Assembly: GCA_947038155.1 (NCBI GenBank)
Contig: CAMQVH010000024.1
Span: forward strand, 1-39,291
Direction: 5' to 3'
Source: an uncultured Bacteroides sp.
GTDB lineage: Bacteria > Bacteroidota > Bacteroidia > Bacteroidales > Bacteroidaceae
DNA length: 39,291 bases
Shown: piece by piece, positions 8,585-17,795 of the stretch
How positions within the stretch are numbered: the first letter of the stretch is position 1
Layout: every line of letters begins with the position of its first letter
Position numbers and translations under genes: made by a program
The notes under the pieces: model-generated
What the model saw: the letters and a program-made list of their open reading frames with translations, nothing else
The model's database searches: none
What the model was told of the DNA's origin: nothing

Positions 8585-11500
8585 TTACAATGTCTGTTTC
8601 ACTTCAATTTCTTCGAATGTCTCAATCATGTCGCCTACCTTCATGTCATTGCAGTTCACCAGACTGATACCGCACTCGAAGTTTGTACCTACTTCCTTCA
8701 CGTCGTCCTTGAAACGTTTCAATGCATTGATGTTTCCGGTAAAGATAACGATGCCATCGCGAATCAAACGAGCCTTGTCGCTGCGTTTCACCTTTCCTGT
8801 CTTCACCATTGCACCGGCTACAAGACCCACCTTCGTGATGTTGAACACCTCGCGGATTTCGATCGTTGCGGTAATCTGTTCCTTCAACTCCGGAGCCAAC
8901 ATACCTTCCATAGCAGCCTTCACCTCTTCGATTGCATCGTAGATGACAGAGTACTTGCGGATATCGACACCTTCCTGATCAGCCATCTTACCGGCAGCTC
9001 CCGAAGGGCGTACCTGGAATCCGACGATAATCGCATCCGAAGCGGCAGCCAGAGAAACATCCGATTCGGAAATTGCTCCTACACCCTTATGGATGACATT
9101 TACCTGGATTTGTTCCGTAGACAATTTGATCAACGAGTCGCTCAATGCCTCAACAGAACCGTCCACGTCACCCTTAACGATGATGTTCAATTCCTGGAAG
9201 TTACCCAAAGCGATACGACGTCCCAACTCATCCAAAGTAAGAATCTTCTGTGTACGCAAGCCTTGTTCACGAGCCAACTGTTCACGTTTGTTGGTGATTT
9301 CACGGGCCTCCTGGTCTGTTTCTACTACATGGAACGTGTCACCGGCAGCAGGAGCGCCGTTCAGTCCCAGAATCAATGCCGGTTCGGAAGGACCTGCTTC
9401 CTTGATGCGTTGGTTACGTTCGTTGAACATAGCCTTCACACGTCCGTAACTTGTTCCCGCCAAGACGATGTCCCCTACCTTCAAAGTACCGTTGGATACC
9501 AGCACGGTAGCTACATATCCACGTCCCTTGTCCAGTGAAGATTCGATGATGGAACCTGAAGCATTACGATTCGGGTTTGCCTTCAAGTCAAGCATTTCGG
9601 CTTCCAGCAATACCTTCTCCAACAGGTCTTCTACACCGATACCTTTCTTGGCTGAGATATCTTGTGACTGATACTTACCACCCCATTCTTCAACAAGGTA
9701 ATTCATCGCAGCCAGTTCTTCTTTAATCTTATCCGGATTAGCAGTCGGCTTATCTACCTTATTGATAGCGAATACAATAGGTACGCCTGCTGCCATCGCA
9801 TGGTTAATTGCTTCCTTCGTCTGCGGCATCACGTTATCATCGGCAGCCACAATAATGATGGCGATATCCGTTACTTTCGCACCACGGGCACGCATAGCTG
9901 TAAACGCCTCATGACCCGGAGTATCGAGGAATGTGATACGGCGTCCGTCTTCCAACTTCACATTGTACGCACCGATATGCTGTGTGATACCTCCGGCCTC
10001 ACCGGCAATTACATTCGCCTTACGGATATAGTCGAGCAAGGATGTCTTACCGTGGTCAACATGTCCCATCACCGTAACAATCGGAGCGCGCGGCAGCAAA
10101 TCTTCCGGAGCATCTTCCTCTTCAACGATGGCCTGTGCCACTTCCGCACTTACATATTCGGTCTTGAACCCGAATTCTTCGGCTACCAGATTGATTGTTT
10201 CCGCATCCAGACGCTGGTTGATAGAAACCATGATACCAATGCTCATGCAAGTAGCGATAACCTGGTTGACAGAAACGTCCATCATCGTAGCCAACTCATT
10301 AGCCGTTACGAATTCGGTCAGCTTCAATACCTTGCTGTCTGCCATTTCCTGGTCTTCCAGTTCCTGCATACGGCTGGAAACCATTTCACGTTTTTCCTTA
10401 CGATATTTGGAAGCCTTGTTCTTACCCTTGGTTGTCAGACGTGCAAGAGTTTCCTTTACCTGCTTAGCTACGTCTTCCTCGCTCACTTCCTGTTTGATGA
10501 CCGGTTTCTTGAAGCGGTCTCTGTTATTGTTGTTGTTATTTCTTCTATTGTTATTGTTTCCGCCCTGGTTGTTGCCACCACGATTATTACCGCCCTGGCC
10601 ACCGTTAGCGTTGCCACCACCTTTACCTTGCACATTCGGTCTCGGAGCCGCGAAGTTGGAAGTTGCCACGTTATTAACGTCCACTTTCTCTTTGTTGATA
10701 CGATTCCGCTTCTTCTTAGAAACTGCATCCACACTCTCTTTTGCTCCGCCCTTCATCTGTTTAGAATCATCCCTGCGGATTTCCTTGATGATGGCTTCTT
10801 TCATTTGTTTCTTCTGATCCTGACGGATTTTATCTTTTTCTTCGCGTTCGCGACGTTTCTCTTCCTTCGATTTTTTCTTAGGACGAGTAGACTGATTCAA
10901 TGCTGCAAGGTCAATCTGACCGATAACATTAATCTTTGCGCCCAATTCCGGCTGACGGATCTTAAAAATCTCGTCTTCCTTGGGAGTGCTTTTTTCTTCC
11001 GAAACTACTGCTTCCGTTGCTACTGCTTCCACAAGCTTTTCTTCTTTTTTATGTTCTTCGGCCTTCACAGGTGCTTCTACCTTCTTCGGCTCTTCTTTAA
11101 TCACTTCTTCCACTTTTTCAACCTCCGCCGGTTTGTGTTGTGCTACAGGTTCCGGTTGTTTCACCATAGGTTCAACCTGAACTGGAGCCGGAGCAGGTAC
11201 TGCCACCTCTTCCTTCTTCATTTCGGGTTCTTTCTTTACCTCCGGTTCTTTCTTTACCTCCTGTTCAACACCAGGACGTTCTACTACAGTTTCTTTTTTC
11301 TGCTCCGGTTCTTTTTCTACTTTTTTATCAGTTTTACGACCGCTCAGGTTATTTAAATCAATCTTTCCGACAGGTTTAAACTTTGGACGTGAATCCTCAG
11401 GTACGACTGTCTTGATCACATCTTCCGACTTCGGTTTTTCAGCCTGCTTTTCGAAGCCTTCAATCGACACCGACGCCTTATTACGATCCTTATTCTGACG

Positions 11501-11698
11501 TTCCTGAATGAAACGCTCCGATTCAAGTCTAAGGTTCTTGTCTGTGCTAAACTCTTTTACGAGTATAGCGTACTGCTCCTCACTAATTTTGGTATTAGGA
11601 TTAGCCTCAACGGTATGCCCTTTCTTTTGCAGGAACTCAACTACCGTCGCGATTCCTACGTTCAAATCTCTTGTAACTTTGTTTAACCTTATCGTCAT
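8585..11698 (-). CDS. infB: Translation initiation factor IF-2
   Basis: GTPase that places initiator fMet-tRNA on the 30S subunit and promotes 50S joining. The 1037-residue protein begins with an IF2 N-terminal helical domain ([23 protein letters not shown]). A long low-complexity linker follows, rich in Lys, Glu, Pro and Val (about 60-280), with an Asn/Gly/Arg-rich tract (about 350-396). A second IF2_N module comes near 455, then the G domain with GHVDHGKT (545-552), DTPGH (592-596) and NKVDK, and then domains II-IV ending [13 protein letters not shown]. The enlarged linker accounts for the length beyond E. coli IF2 (890 residues). It is the last gene of the rimP-nusA-infB unit, 54 bases after nusA. 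Confidence 0.98.
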   Translation of the reverse strand: MTIRLNKVTRDLNVGIATVVEFLQKKGHTVEANPNTKISEEQYAILVKEFSTDKNLRLESERFIQERQNKDRNKASVSIEGFEKQAEKPKSEDVIKTVVPEDSRPKFKPVGKIDLNNLSGRKTDKKVEKEPEQKKETVVERPGVEQEVKKEPEVKKEPEMKKEEVAVPAPAPVQVEPMVKQPEPVAQHKPAEVEKVEEVIKEEPKKVEAPVKAEEHKKEEKLVEAVATEAVVSEEKSTPKEDEIFKIRQPELGAKINVIGQIDLAALNQSTRPKKKSKEEKRREREEKDKIRQDQKKQMKEAIIKEIRRDDSKQMKGGAKESVDAVSKKKRNRINKEKVDVNNVATSNFAAPRPNVQGKGGGNANGGQGGNNRGGNNQGGNNNNRRNNNNNNRDRFKKPVIKQEVSEEDVAKQVKETLARLTTKGKNKASKYRKEKREMVSSRMQELEDQEMADSKVLKLTEFVTANELATMMDVSVNQVIATCMSIGIMVSINQRLDAETINLVAEEFGFKTEYVSAEVAQAIVEEEDAPEDLLPRAPIVTVMGHVDHGKTSLLDYIRKANVIAGEAGGITQHIGAYNVKLEDGRRITFLDTPGHEAFTAMRARGAKVTDIAIIIVAADDNVMPQTKEAINHAMAAGVPIVFAINKVDKPTANPDKIKEELAAMNYLVEEWGGKYQSQDISAKKGIGVEDLLEKVLLEAEMLDLKANPNRNASGSIIESSLDKGRGYVATVLVSNGTLKVGDIVLAGTSYGRVKAMFNERNQRIKEAGPSEPALILGLNGAPAAGDTFHVVETDQEAREITNKREQLAREQGLRTQKILTLDELGRRIALGNFQELNIIVKGDVDGSVEALSDSLIKLSTEQIQVNVIHKGVGAISESDVSLAAASDAIIVGFQVRPSGAAGKMADQEGVDIRKYSVIYDAIEEVKAAMEGMLAPELKEQITATIEIREVFNITKVGLVAGAMVKTGKVKRSDKARLIRDGIVIFTGNINALKRFKDDVKEVGTNFECGISLVNCNDMKVGDMIETFEEIEVKQTL

Positions 11699-11752
11699 AT
11701 TTTAAATTTAATGAATAAATGGAGCGAAGAAAATTTCAATTGTAATTACCCA

Positions 11753-13066
11753 TTACTCTTGTCCTTGTTCCGGTTCTTGATCGTGTTCCTGATTATGTTC
11801 CGGTTCCAATTCTTCTTCAAACTCCGATTTCAAAATGCGTATTACTTCGTCCACTGTCTCTTCTTCCAGGTCCGTCTTTTCAATCAACATCTCACGAGGA
11901 GCATTCAACACAGCTTTTGCCGTATCAATACCGATAGCCTTGATTGCATCAACCACCCAGCCGTCGATTTCGTCTCTGAATTCGTCGAGATAAATATCCT
12001 CATCAGCCAAATTCTCATCCAACTCACGGAACACGTCGATAGTGTACTCAGTTAACATACTGGCCAGTTTGATATTCAAACCGCCTTTACCGATAGCCAA
12101 CGATACTTCTTCCGGTTTGAGGAATACCTCTGCTTTTTTCTCTTCCTCATTCAGACGGATAGAAGAAATTTTTGCCGGGCTCAAAGCGCGCTGTATAAAC
12201 AATGAAATGTTCGATGTATAATTGATTACATCGATATTCTCATTGCGAAGTTCACGAACGATGCCATGAATACGACTTCCCTTGACACCTACACAAGCTC
12301 CTACGGGGTCGATTCTGTCATCATAAGATTCTACCGCAATCTTGGCACGTTCGCCGGGGATGCGGGCAATCTTCTTGATGGTAATCAATCCATCATTGAT
12401 TTCGGGTACTTCCATCTCAAACAGACGTTGCAGGAAAACGGGAGAAGTACGTGACAAGATAATCTTAGGATTATTGTTCTTATTATCCACGCGGGCAACT
12501 ACTGCGCGCGCCGTTTCACCTTTACGATAGAAGTCGCTCGGGATTTGTTCGGTCTTAGGCAACAGCAGTTCGTTTCCTTCATCGTCGAGAAGCAACATTT
12601 CCTTTTTCCAGATTTGATAAACTTCCGCATTGATGATGGTACCTACCTGATCTATATATTTATTATAAATACTGTCTTTTTCGAGTTCCAGAATCTTGGA
12701 AGCCAGCGTCTGGCGGAGATTCAGGATAGCGCGACGACCGAATTTTGCAAAGATAACCTCGTCAGTCACCTCTTCACCCTCTTCATAGGAAGCATCGATT
12801 TTCTGTGCTTCGCTCAACGAAATCTGCATGTTCGGGTTCGTCAAATCTTCATCGGCCACAACTTCACGGTTACGCCATATCTCGAAGTCACCCTTGTCCG
12901 GGTTCACGATCACGTCGTAATTCTCATCGGTGCCAAACATTTTCGCGATTACGCTACGGAACGACTCTTCAAGTACGCTAACCATCGTCGTTCTATCGAT
13001 ATTCTTCAGTTCCTTAAATTCCGAAAATGTATCAATCAAGCTGATTGTTTCTTCTTTTTTGGCCAT
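11753..13066 (-). CDS. nusA: Transcription factor NusA
   Basis: Binds RNA polymerase and nascent RNA, controlling pausing, termination and antitermination. The 437 residues hold an N-terminal polymerase-binding domain, an S1 domain (about 130-200), and two KH domains with GVKGSRIHGIVREL and AIGKGGLNIKLAS. A short C-terminal region follows and ends in an acidic, Gln-rich tail of EH/QEP repeats. The two full C-terminal acidic repeats of E. coli NusA are absent; this shorter form is usual outside the proteobacteria. It begins only 2 bases after the rimP stop. Confidence 0.97.
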   Translation of the reverse strand: MAKKEETISLIDTFSEFKELKNIDRTTMVSVLEESFRSVIAKMFGTDENYDVIVNPDKGDFEIWRNREVVADEDLTNPNMQISLSEAQKIDASYEEGEEVTDEVIFAKFGRRAILNLRQTLASKILELEKDSIYNKYIDQVGTIINAEVYQIWKKEMLLLDDEGNELLLPKTEQIPSDFYRKGETARAVVARVDNKNNNPKIILSRTSPVFLQRLFEMEVPEINDGLITIKKIARIPGERAKIAVESYDDRIDPVGACVGVKGSRIHGIVRELRNENIDVINYTSNISLFIQRALSPAKISSIRLNEEEKKAEVFLKPEEVSLAIGKGGLNIKLASMLTEYTIDVFRELDENLADEDIYLDEFRDEIDGWVVDAIKAIGIDTAKAVLNAPREMLIEKTDLEEETVDEVIRILKSEFEEELEPEHNQEHDQEPEQGQE

Positions 13067-13068
13067 AA

Positions 13069-13536
13069 CTATTTAAAGCTAATTAAGTATTTAGTATATT
13101 TTATTTGCTCATAAGTGAAGGTTTCGTCCTCTTCGATCAGCTTCGGACGCTTGGAACCTTCGAGTTTTACCTTCTTCTCTACGCCTACCGTAAACTTCTC
13201 TTCATCGGCATCTTTCAATATGCCGGCCAGTTTGCGTCCGTCTTTAGTCAATACCTCCACTTCTTGTCCGATGTGGATATAATACTGTTGCAGTACTTTA
13301 AAGGGCTGTCCGATACCGGCCGAACCCACTTCCAGTTCATAATCTTCCTCTTCACGATTCAGTTTTGACTCTATGTAGCGGCTAAGCTCCACACAATCTT
13401 CAATCCAAACGCCTTCCGCATGGTCTATTTCGACCACAATCTTGTCATCCGGGCTTACGGTTACTTCTACCAAAAAGTAGTCTTTTCCTTCCAGCCACTC
13501 TTCTACAATCTGACAAACAGTTTTCTTTTCTATCAT
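13069..13536 (-). CDS. rimP: Ribosome maturation factor RimP
   Basis: Needed for maturation of the 30S subunit. The 155-residue protein has the RimP two-domain layout: an N-terminal alpha/beta domain with VTVSPDDKIVVEIDHAEGVWIEDC and LSRYIESKLNREEEDYELEVGSAG, then a C-terminal SH3-like barrel. The order rimP-nusA-infB is the classic one. A well-formed promoter lies just upstream. Confidence 0.95.
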   Translation of the reverse strand: MIEKKTVCQIVEEWLEGKDYFLVEVTVSPDDKIVVEIDHAEGVWIEDCVELSRYIESKLNREEEDYELEVGSAGIGQPFKVLQQYYIHIGQEVEVLTKDGRKLAGILKDADEEKFTVGVEKKVKLEGSKRPKLIEEDETFTYEQIKYTKYLISFK

Positions 13537-13603
13537 TTATTAACTATATAAGAACAAAAAAAGGAGCTTAATTGCCCCTCCACCTTTCATCCGTTTCCGG
13601 TTG

Positions 13604-13634
13604 CAAAGATATAAATAATCTGTTCGACTACAAA
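13604..13634 (-). promoter_or_regulatory. Promoter of rimP-nusA-infB
   Basis: On the minus strand TTTG (13634-13631) is followed after 19 bases by TATCTTTG (13611-13604), a full match to the Bacteroidales -33/-7 promoter. The expected start of transcription is about 60 bases before the rimP ATG. Confidence 0.75.
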
Positions 13635-13675
13635 ACATTAAAGAAAAAAAGTATGAATTAACAGTCTTATCTTCG

Positions 13676-13683
13676 TATCTTTA
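13676..13683 (+). promoter_or_regulatory. Probable -7 element for the 131-residue membrane protein gene
   Basis: TATCTTTA differs from TAnnTTTG only in the last base and lies 26 bases before the ATG. It makes a divergent pair with the rimP promoter. No clear -33 element is seen. Confidence 0.4.
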
Positions 13684-13708
13684 CACCGCAATTTAAAAAA
13701 CAGGCATT

Positions 13709-14104
13709 ATGACACACCGTCTCAACACCAATAAACAATTTATGCTAGGCAATGGAATCCTGGCTTTTGCAGTCATATTCGTAGTGGTTATTTTTGTATA
13801 CATGAGTATGCGCCTGCAACGGGAGAAACAGGAAGAACGACATTTTATCGAAACTTATACTATCAGTCTGGTGAAAGGATTCGCCGGGGATTCTGTCTCT
13901 TTGTTTGTTAATGACAGCCTTATAGTTAATAAAGTTATGCCGGAAGAGCCTTATACTGTAGAAGTAGGGCGTTTCGCCGAACAAAGCGCCTTACTGATTG
14001 TGGATAATAAGACTGAATTAGTATCTACTTTCGACCTCAGCGAAAGAGGCGGAACGTATCACTTCGAGAAAGAGGCGGACGGGATTAAGCAATTGGCGAA
14101 GTAA
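13709..14104 (+). CDS. Small single-pass membrane protein of unknown function
   Basis: I do not recognise a family. The 131-residue product has a short polar N-terminus, one hydrophobic helix (about 17-34, NGILAFAVIFVVVIFVYM), a charged linker, and then about 85 residues likely in the periplasm that look beta-rich (VSLFVNDSLIVNKVM, PYTVEVGRF, SALLIVDNKTELVSTFDL). It stands alone, divergent from rimP and convergent with the metallopeptidase gene. The reading frame is well supported by codon usage and by the upstream promoter-like element. Confidence 0.75.
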   Translation: MTHRLNTNKQFMLGNGILAFAVIFVVVIFVYMSMRLQREKQEERHFIETYTISLVKGFAGDSVSLFVNDSLIVNKVMPEEPYTVEVGRFAEQSALLIVDNKTELVSTFDLSERGGTYHFEKEADGIKQLAK

Positions 14105-14143
14105 CAGACAAGGTCCGGCAGCACCGGTCACTCCTTATATTGC

Positions 14144-14845
14144 TTATATTTCCGTACGACATTTTTTCAGTTCTTCCCGCAAAGCGAGCGCTTTTCCTTC
14201 CGTAAATTGATTCAACAGAGCCCAAAAGCGTTCGCTATGATTCATTTCACGGGTATGGCATAATTCATGTAAAAGTACATAGTCTATCAAACGAGAAGGG
14301 AGCAGGACGAGATAATAAGACAAATTTATATCCTTCTTTGCCGAACAACTCCCCCATCGTCCCTGACTGGAGTTTATTTTCACATTGGCATAGGATAATC
14401 CATATTGCCTTGACAAACGGTCCAAACGAGGTGGAAGAATACTCTTCGCATTCCGTCTCAATGCCTCTTCAATAACTTTACGCAGCCAGTTCTGCAGATT
14501 CTCATCGGAAAAGTCCGCCGTAGGCGGGCAGATGATTTGCATAAAGCCCAATTTAGAGTTAGCCAGAAATTGGTCTTTCTCCCCAGCCGCTAAGGATAAT
14601 TTAAAATATTCCGCATCAATCTTATAATTCAAATCAATTAACGGGCGATTCAATCGTTGACGGGCAACCAGCAATTTATCACGTAGATTCTCAATAGCCC
14701 GTTTTACTTCTTTCATCGTTGTCCCGGATGGAACCGAAACATATATAGCATCGCTCTTGGTACGAAAGACAAGACTTTTAGCACGCAGATTGACACGCAC
14801 CACCAGTCGTCCTAATTCTTCATCTTCTATGATTGCTTCCTTCAT
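14144..14845 (-). CDS. YgjP-like (DUF45/M48-related) metallopeptidase
   Basis: Predicted zinc metallopeptidase of the YgjP family (PF01863). The motif HELCHTREMNHSERFW gives zinc ligands His193 and His197 with catalytic Glu194, and probable His203. It is preceded by the family string SSQGRWGSCSAKKDINLSYYLVLLP. I choose the start at 14845 (233 residues, MKEAIIEDEELG) rather than the more upstream ATG at 14869. A -7 promoter element overlaps that upstream codon, so a transcript starting there would not contain it. Substrate unknown; in several species YgjP genes sit beside restriction or repair genes, which is not the case here. Confidence 0.88.
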   Translation of the reverse strand: MKEAIIEDEELGRLVVRVNLRAKSLVFRTKSDAIYVSVPSGTTMKEVKRAIENLRDKLLVARQRLNRPLIDLNYKIDAEYFKLSLAAGEKDQFLANSKLGFMQIICPPTADFSDENLQNWLRKVIEEALRRNAKSILPPRLDRLSRQYGLSYANVKINSSQGRWGSCSAKKDINLSYYLVLLPSRLIDYVLLHELCHTREMNHSERFWALLNQFTEGKALALREELKKCRTEI

Positions 14846-14868
14846 CTTAAATATCCTAACTACCACCA

Positions 14869-14876
14869 CAAAAGTA
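14869..14876 (-). promoter_or_regulatory. -7 element for the metallopeptidase gene
   Basis: The minus strand reads TACTTTTG, a match to TAnnTTTG, 24 bases before the chosen ATG at 14845. The -33 region is not convincing. Confidence 0.45.
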
Positions 14877-14973
14877 ATAAAAAGAAGATTGTACCTAAAA
14901 AATCTTATCCAAGATGCAACTTTTTTTAAACATCAACCGTCTAACTCATATAACACCATAGAAATTCAAAATT

Positions 14974-15756
14974 ATGAAAACAAGTTTATTAGTCTTATTT
15001 ACAACAGGATTGTTCCTAATACTAACCGCAGGCTCCTGCTTACAGGGAAAACACGTGACTGGCAGCAAAAACTATCTCACTAAAAAAGTAGAAGTCGGAC
15101 AGTTCAACGAAGTTAAGTTATCGAGTAGTGCAAATGTCACGTATCATCAAGGTTCTCAAAATTACATAGAGATTTATGGTTCCGACAATATCATTCCACT
15201 TTTAGAGACTTATGTCGATGGCAATACACTTATTATAAAGTATAAAAAGAATGTCACTATCTGGAAAGGTAAATTGGAAGTCAAAGTATTCTCACCGGAA
15301 CTGAATAAATTAACAATCAACGGCTCAGGAGACATACGCTTAGCCAATGGCATACAGACCAAAGAAGATATATCACTCAGCATCAACGGTTCGGGAGACA
15401 TTAAAGGCGAAAAGTTCAAATGCCGGAGAATGACCGTTTCCATCAATGGTTCGGGAGACGTAAAACTTCAGCAAATAGAAAGCAAAGAATGCATTGCCAG
15501 TATTGCCGGTTCCGGAGATATCGGTTTGAGTGGTAAAACTCTCTATGCCGAATATAAGATTGCAGGGTCGGGAAATATTGGAGCCGACAACCTGAAATCG
15601 GAAAATGTATCAGCCAGTACAGCCGGTTCCGGCAGCATCAGTTGCCACGTCACTGGAAAACTGAAAGTACGCGTAGCAGGAAGCGGAGATATAGCCTATC
15701 GGGGAAATCCTCAAGAAATAGACGCTCCACGAAAAAATATACGGCAGATTAAATAA
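14974..15756 (+). CDS. DUF2807 (GIN-domain) envelope protein with GSGD repeats
   Basis: Family of exported Bacteroidetes proteins, annotated as putative auto-transporter adhesin head GIN domain (PF10988), with no proven function. The 260-residue product has an N-terminal signal with LTAGSC at 17-22, a near-lipobox, so it may be a lipoprotein. Residues about 40-105 form a first beta domain (VKLSSSANVTYHQGS). Then come seven repeats of INGSGDI or IAGSGDI type spaced about 18-22 residues apart, as expected of a parallel beta-helix. A basic tail RKNIRQIK ends the protein. It is monocistronic, with a terminator 24 bases downstream. Confidence 0.88.
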   Translation: MKTSLLVLFTTGLFLILTAGSCLQGKHVTGSKNYLTKKVEVGQFNEVKLSSSANVTYHQGSQNYIEIYGSDNIIPLLETYVDGNTLIIKYKKNVTIWKGKLEVKVFSPELNKLTINGSGDIRLANGIQTKEDISLSINGSGDIKGEKFKCRRMTVSINGSGDVKLQQIESKECIASIAGSGDIGLSGKTLYAEYKIAGSGNIGADNLKSENVSASTAGSGSISCHVTGKLKVRVAGSGDIAYRGNPQEIDAPRKNIRQIK

Positions 15757-15779
15757 GCAATCATCTCGAAAACATAAAA

Positions 15780-15804
15780 GGGCTACTGCATCGCGCGGTA
15801 GCCC
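15780..15804 (+). terminator. Terminator after the DUF2807 gene
   Basis: GGGCTAC...GTAGCCC stem with GC pairing below the loop, followed by ATTTATTTAGTTAGTTTTATT. The remaining 120 bases to the next gene show no feature. Confidence 0.7.
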
Positions 15805-15925
15805 ATTTATTTAGTTAGTTTTATTCTAAAAAATTGAGAGAATTGAAAACTTCACAGTTTCGCTTTCGTTGTTGTTTTAATTAAGCACACTAACTATATT
15901 ATATGTTTAAAGCAAATGAAAATGT

Positions 15926-16414
15926 CTATTCGCTCATAACCTGCACCTTGTGATTAATCCTCGCCAGACTGTCAGCGAGAACCTGCTCGGCTTTCATATC
16001 ATTCGAGATAGCAACCGATGGTGCTGTTACTTGTTTACCAATGGTATCCATTGCCAATACACTTCCATCATCTCCAGAGAAAGAATGTTGTGCCACATTC
16101 CCCAAAGAAAGGATGATTGCGATTACGGCAGCGGCCTTGAACAGAGGAATAAAACGACCGGTCAGTGTCAAACGTTTCGCTTTTACTACCGTAGGCTCCA
16201 CCTCTGCCAGAATACGTACGTCAAAGTCTTCGCCCAGCCCTACTTCCTGCTGAACCTGCTGATAAACAAACAAGTTCTTATAGCGGAGCAAATGAGCCGG
16301 TACATCTTCTTTCAAGAAGAAGTTGCGCAATGCCGCTTCCTCCTCAATGGAAGTTTCGCATTGCCAGTATCGCTCGAGGAGCTGTTCTATATCCTTATAA
16401 TCCATATTCGTCAA
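15926..16414 (-). CDS. Probable membrane anti-sigma factor
   Basis: The 162-residue protein is encoded directly after an ECF sigma factor, with a 20-base overlap of the reading frames. Residues 1-80 are cytoplasmic, start with a helix (DYKDIEQLLERYWQCETSIEEEAALRNF) and are followed by one membrane helix (about 88-106). The C-terminal 55 residues would be periplasmic. The opening helix, with LLERYW..ETS.EEE..L..FF, resembles other short Bacteroidetes proteins paired with ECF sigma factors. The role as sigma inhibitor is inferred from layout, not from a recognised anti-sigma domain. An alternative start at 16405 (MDYKD) is possible. Confidence 0.7.
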   Translation of the reverse strand: MTNMDYKDIEQLLERYWQCETSIEEEAALRNFFLKEDVPAHLLRYKNLFVYQQVQQEVGLGEDFDVRILAEVEPTVVKAKRLTLTGRFIPLFKAAAVIAIILSLGNVAQHSFSGDDGSVLAMDTIGKQVTAPSVAISNDMKAEQVLADSLARINHKVQVMSE

Positions 16415-16904
16415 TTTCTAAATACCTTTGTTTTACCTTTTGCCTGGCTCTGAAGAGATTCACTTTGACTTGCTCCTCTGTCAGATTCAGCAAGGTCGCA
16501 ATCTTTTTATAGCTTTCACCTTCCATGTCCCTCAGTTGCATGATAAGCCGCTGTTTTTCGGGAAGTTCATTGACCAACCTATTGATGATACTCATTCTTT
16601 CATCATGAACCATCCGGTCGTACGGACTGTTTGCATCAGGTTCTTCCTCCATTTCGGGGGTGAGTTCCACGTTCTGGGCTTCTCTCTTCTGACTCCGGTC
16701 TATCGCCAAGTTCTTTGCCACTGTCAGGCAATAGGCTTCAACCGATTCAAACTGAGACCACTCATCACGCTTGTTCCACACTCTTATCATGGTGTCCTGA
16801 ACGACATCCTCGGCTTCTGCCCTATCCAGGGTTATTCTGAGCGCCAGTCGAAAGAGTTTATCCTTCAATGGCAAAATATCGTTTCGGAAGCTGATTTCTT
16901 GCAT
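16395..16904 (-). CDS. ECF-type (sigma-70 family) RNA polymerase sigma factor
   Basis: The 169-residue protein has a region 2 (about 10-60, DKLFRLALRITLDRAEAEDVVQDTMIRVW) that binds the -10 element and core polymerase. Its region 4 (about 112-160, LPEKQRLIMQLRDMEGESYKKIATLL...VKVNLFRARQKVKQ) is a helix-turn-helix for the -35 element. The overlap with the downstream membrane protein suggests it is held inactive at the inner membrane until an envelope signal. No SusC/FecR-type receptor pair follows, so it is not a polysaccharide-locus ECF system of the FecI/FecR kind. Confidence 0.92.
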   Translation of the reverse strand: MQEISFRNDILPLKDKLFRLALRITLDRAEAEDVVQDTMIRVWNKRDEWSQFESVEAYCLTVAKNLAIDRSQKREAQNVELTPEMEEEPDANSPYDRMVHDERMSIINRLVNELPEKQRLIMQLRDMEGESYKKIATLLNLTEEQVKVNLFRARQKVKQRYLEIDEYGL

Positions 16905-16965
16905 CTCTATAATAATGACGGGCTAGGACATGAAAAGTTACAGTCGCCCACTACTTTTTTTTGAA

Positions 16966-17739
16966 TTATTTTCTTATTCTCGTTCCTCCAGAGTCGTTAA
17001 TTGCTGACGCTAAGGTGATTACCACTTCAGAAACTCCTGCATTTATTGCTTCAAAAGAATTCTCCAATTTGGGAATCATACCACCTTGAATAACGCCATC
17101 AGCTACGTATTGTTCAAATTCGGCACGAGTGATTTGAGGAATCACACTGTCGTCATCATTCTCGTCACGCAACACGCCTTTTTTCTCGAAGCAATACACC
17201 AACGTCACATCAAACAGAGCCGCCAACGCCTTTGCTGTTTCCCCGGCAATGGTATCTGCATTCGTATTCAGCATATTGCCATGACCGTCGTGCGTCAATG
17301 GCGCCATCACCGGAACAACGCCTTTATGTATCAAATCCGACAACAAAGTAGCGTCCACCTTTTCCACATCACCAACGAAACCATAATCCACATCTTTCAC
17401 CGGACGTTTCACCGAACGGATTACATTCATATCCACTCCGGTCAGTCCCAATGCATTGACTCCGCGGGCCTGTAGCCCGGCAACAATGCTCTTATTCACC
17501 AATCCGCCGTACACCATCGTTACGACTTTCAATGTTTCGGCATCAGTAATCCGACGACCATTTACCATTTTGCTTTCAATACCCAGCTGTGCGGCAATTT
17601 TTGTTGCCGAACGACCACCGCCATGAACCAACACTTTATGTCCGTCGATAGCGGCAAAGTCGTTTAACAACTGAAGAAGGGTGGCTTCCTCTTCTACGAT
17701 TTTGCCACCCACCTTAATAACTGTTAGTTTTTCTCTCAT
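16966..17739 (-). CDS. argB: ArgB, acetylglutamate (or succinylglutamate) kinase
   Basis: Second step of arginine synthesis: phosphorylation of N-acylglutamate. In 257 residues it has the amino-acid-kinase fold signatures KVGGKIVEEE, VHGGGRSATKIAAQLGI, GLTGVDMN, NTNADTIAGETAKAL and GGMIPKLE. The start at 17739 (MREKLTVIKVGG) is chosen because the open frame runs 54 codons further into the end of speA without family similarity. Bacteroides fragilis is known to use N-succinyl-ornithine transcarbamylase, so the natural substrate here may be N-succinylglutamate; the sequence alone does not decide. It lies 56 bases after speA on the same strand. Confidence 0.93.
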   Translation of the reverse strand: MREKLTVIKVGGKIVEEEATLLQLLNDFAAIDGHKVLVHGGGRSATKIAAQLGIESKMVNGRRITDAETLKVVTMVYGGLVNKSIVAGLQARGVNALGLTGVDMNVIRSVKRPVKDVDYGFVGDVEKVDATLLSDLIHKGVVPVMAPLTHDGHGNMLNTNADTIAGETAKALAALFDVTLVYCFEKKGVLRDENDDDSVIPQITRAEFEQYVADGVIQGGMIPKLENSFEAINAGVSEVVITLASAINDSGGTRIRK

Positions 17740-17795
17740 TACTTGATTTCTAATAAGTTCACCGAATGGAGAATCCGGTTCCGGCACCTTGCCGG

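Noticed and set aside
10500..10640. Frame error or foreign insert in infB at the Asn/Gly-rich tract
   Set aside because: The frame stays open throughout, and low-complexity linkers are usual in long IF2 proteins.
9800..11356. 518-codon open frame on the plus strand
   Set aside because: It is antisense to infB and rich in Phe and Leu from the Lys/Glu-rich IF2 linker; no protein signature.
14105..14143. Terminator between the convergent 131-residue membrane protein and metallopeptidase genes
   Set aside because: Only a weak CCGG-CCGG pairing is present, without a U tract.
14846..14869. Upstream ATG of the metallopeptidase gene
   Set aside because: A -7 promoter element overlaps it, so a transcript from that promoter would start after this codon.
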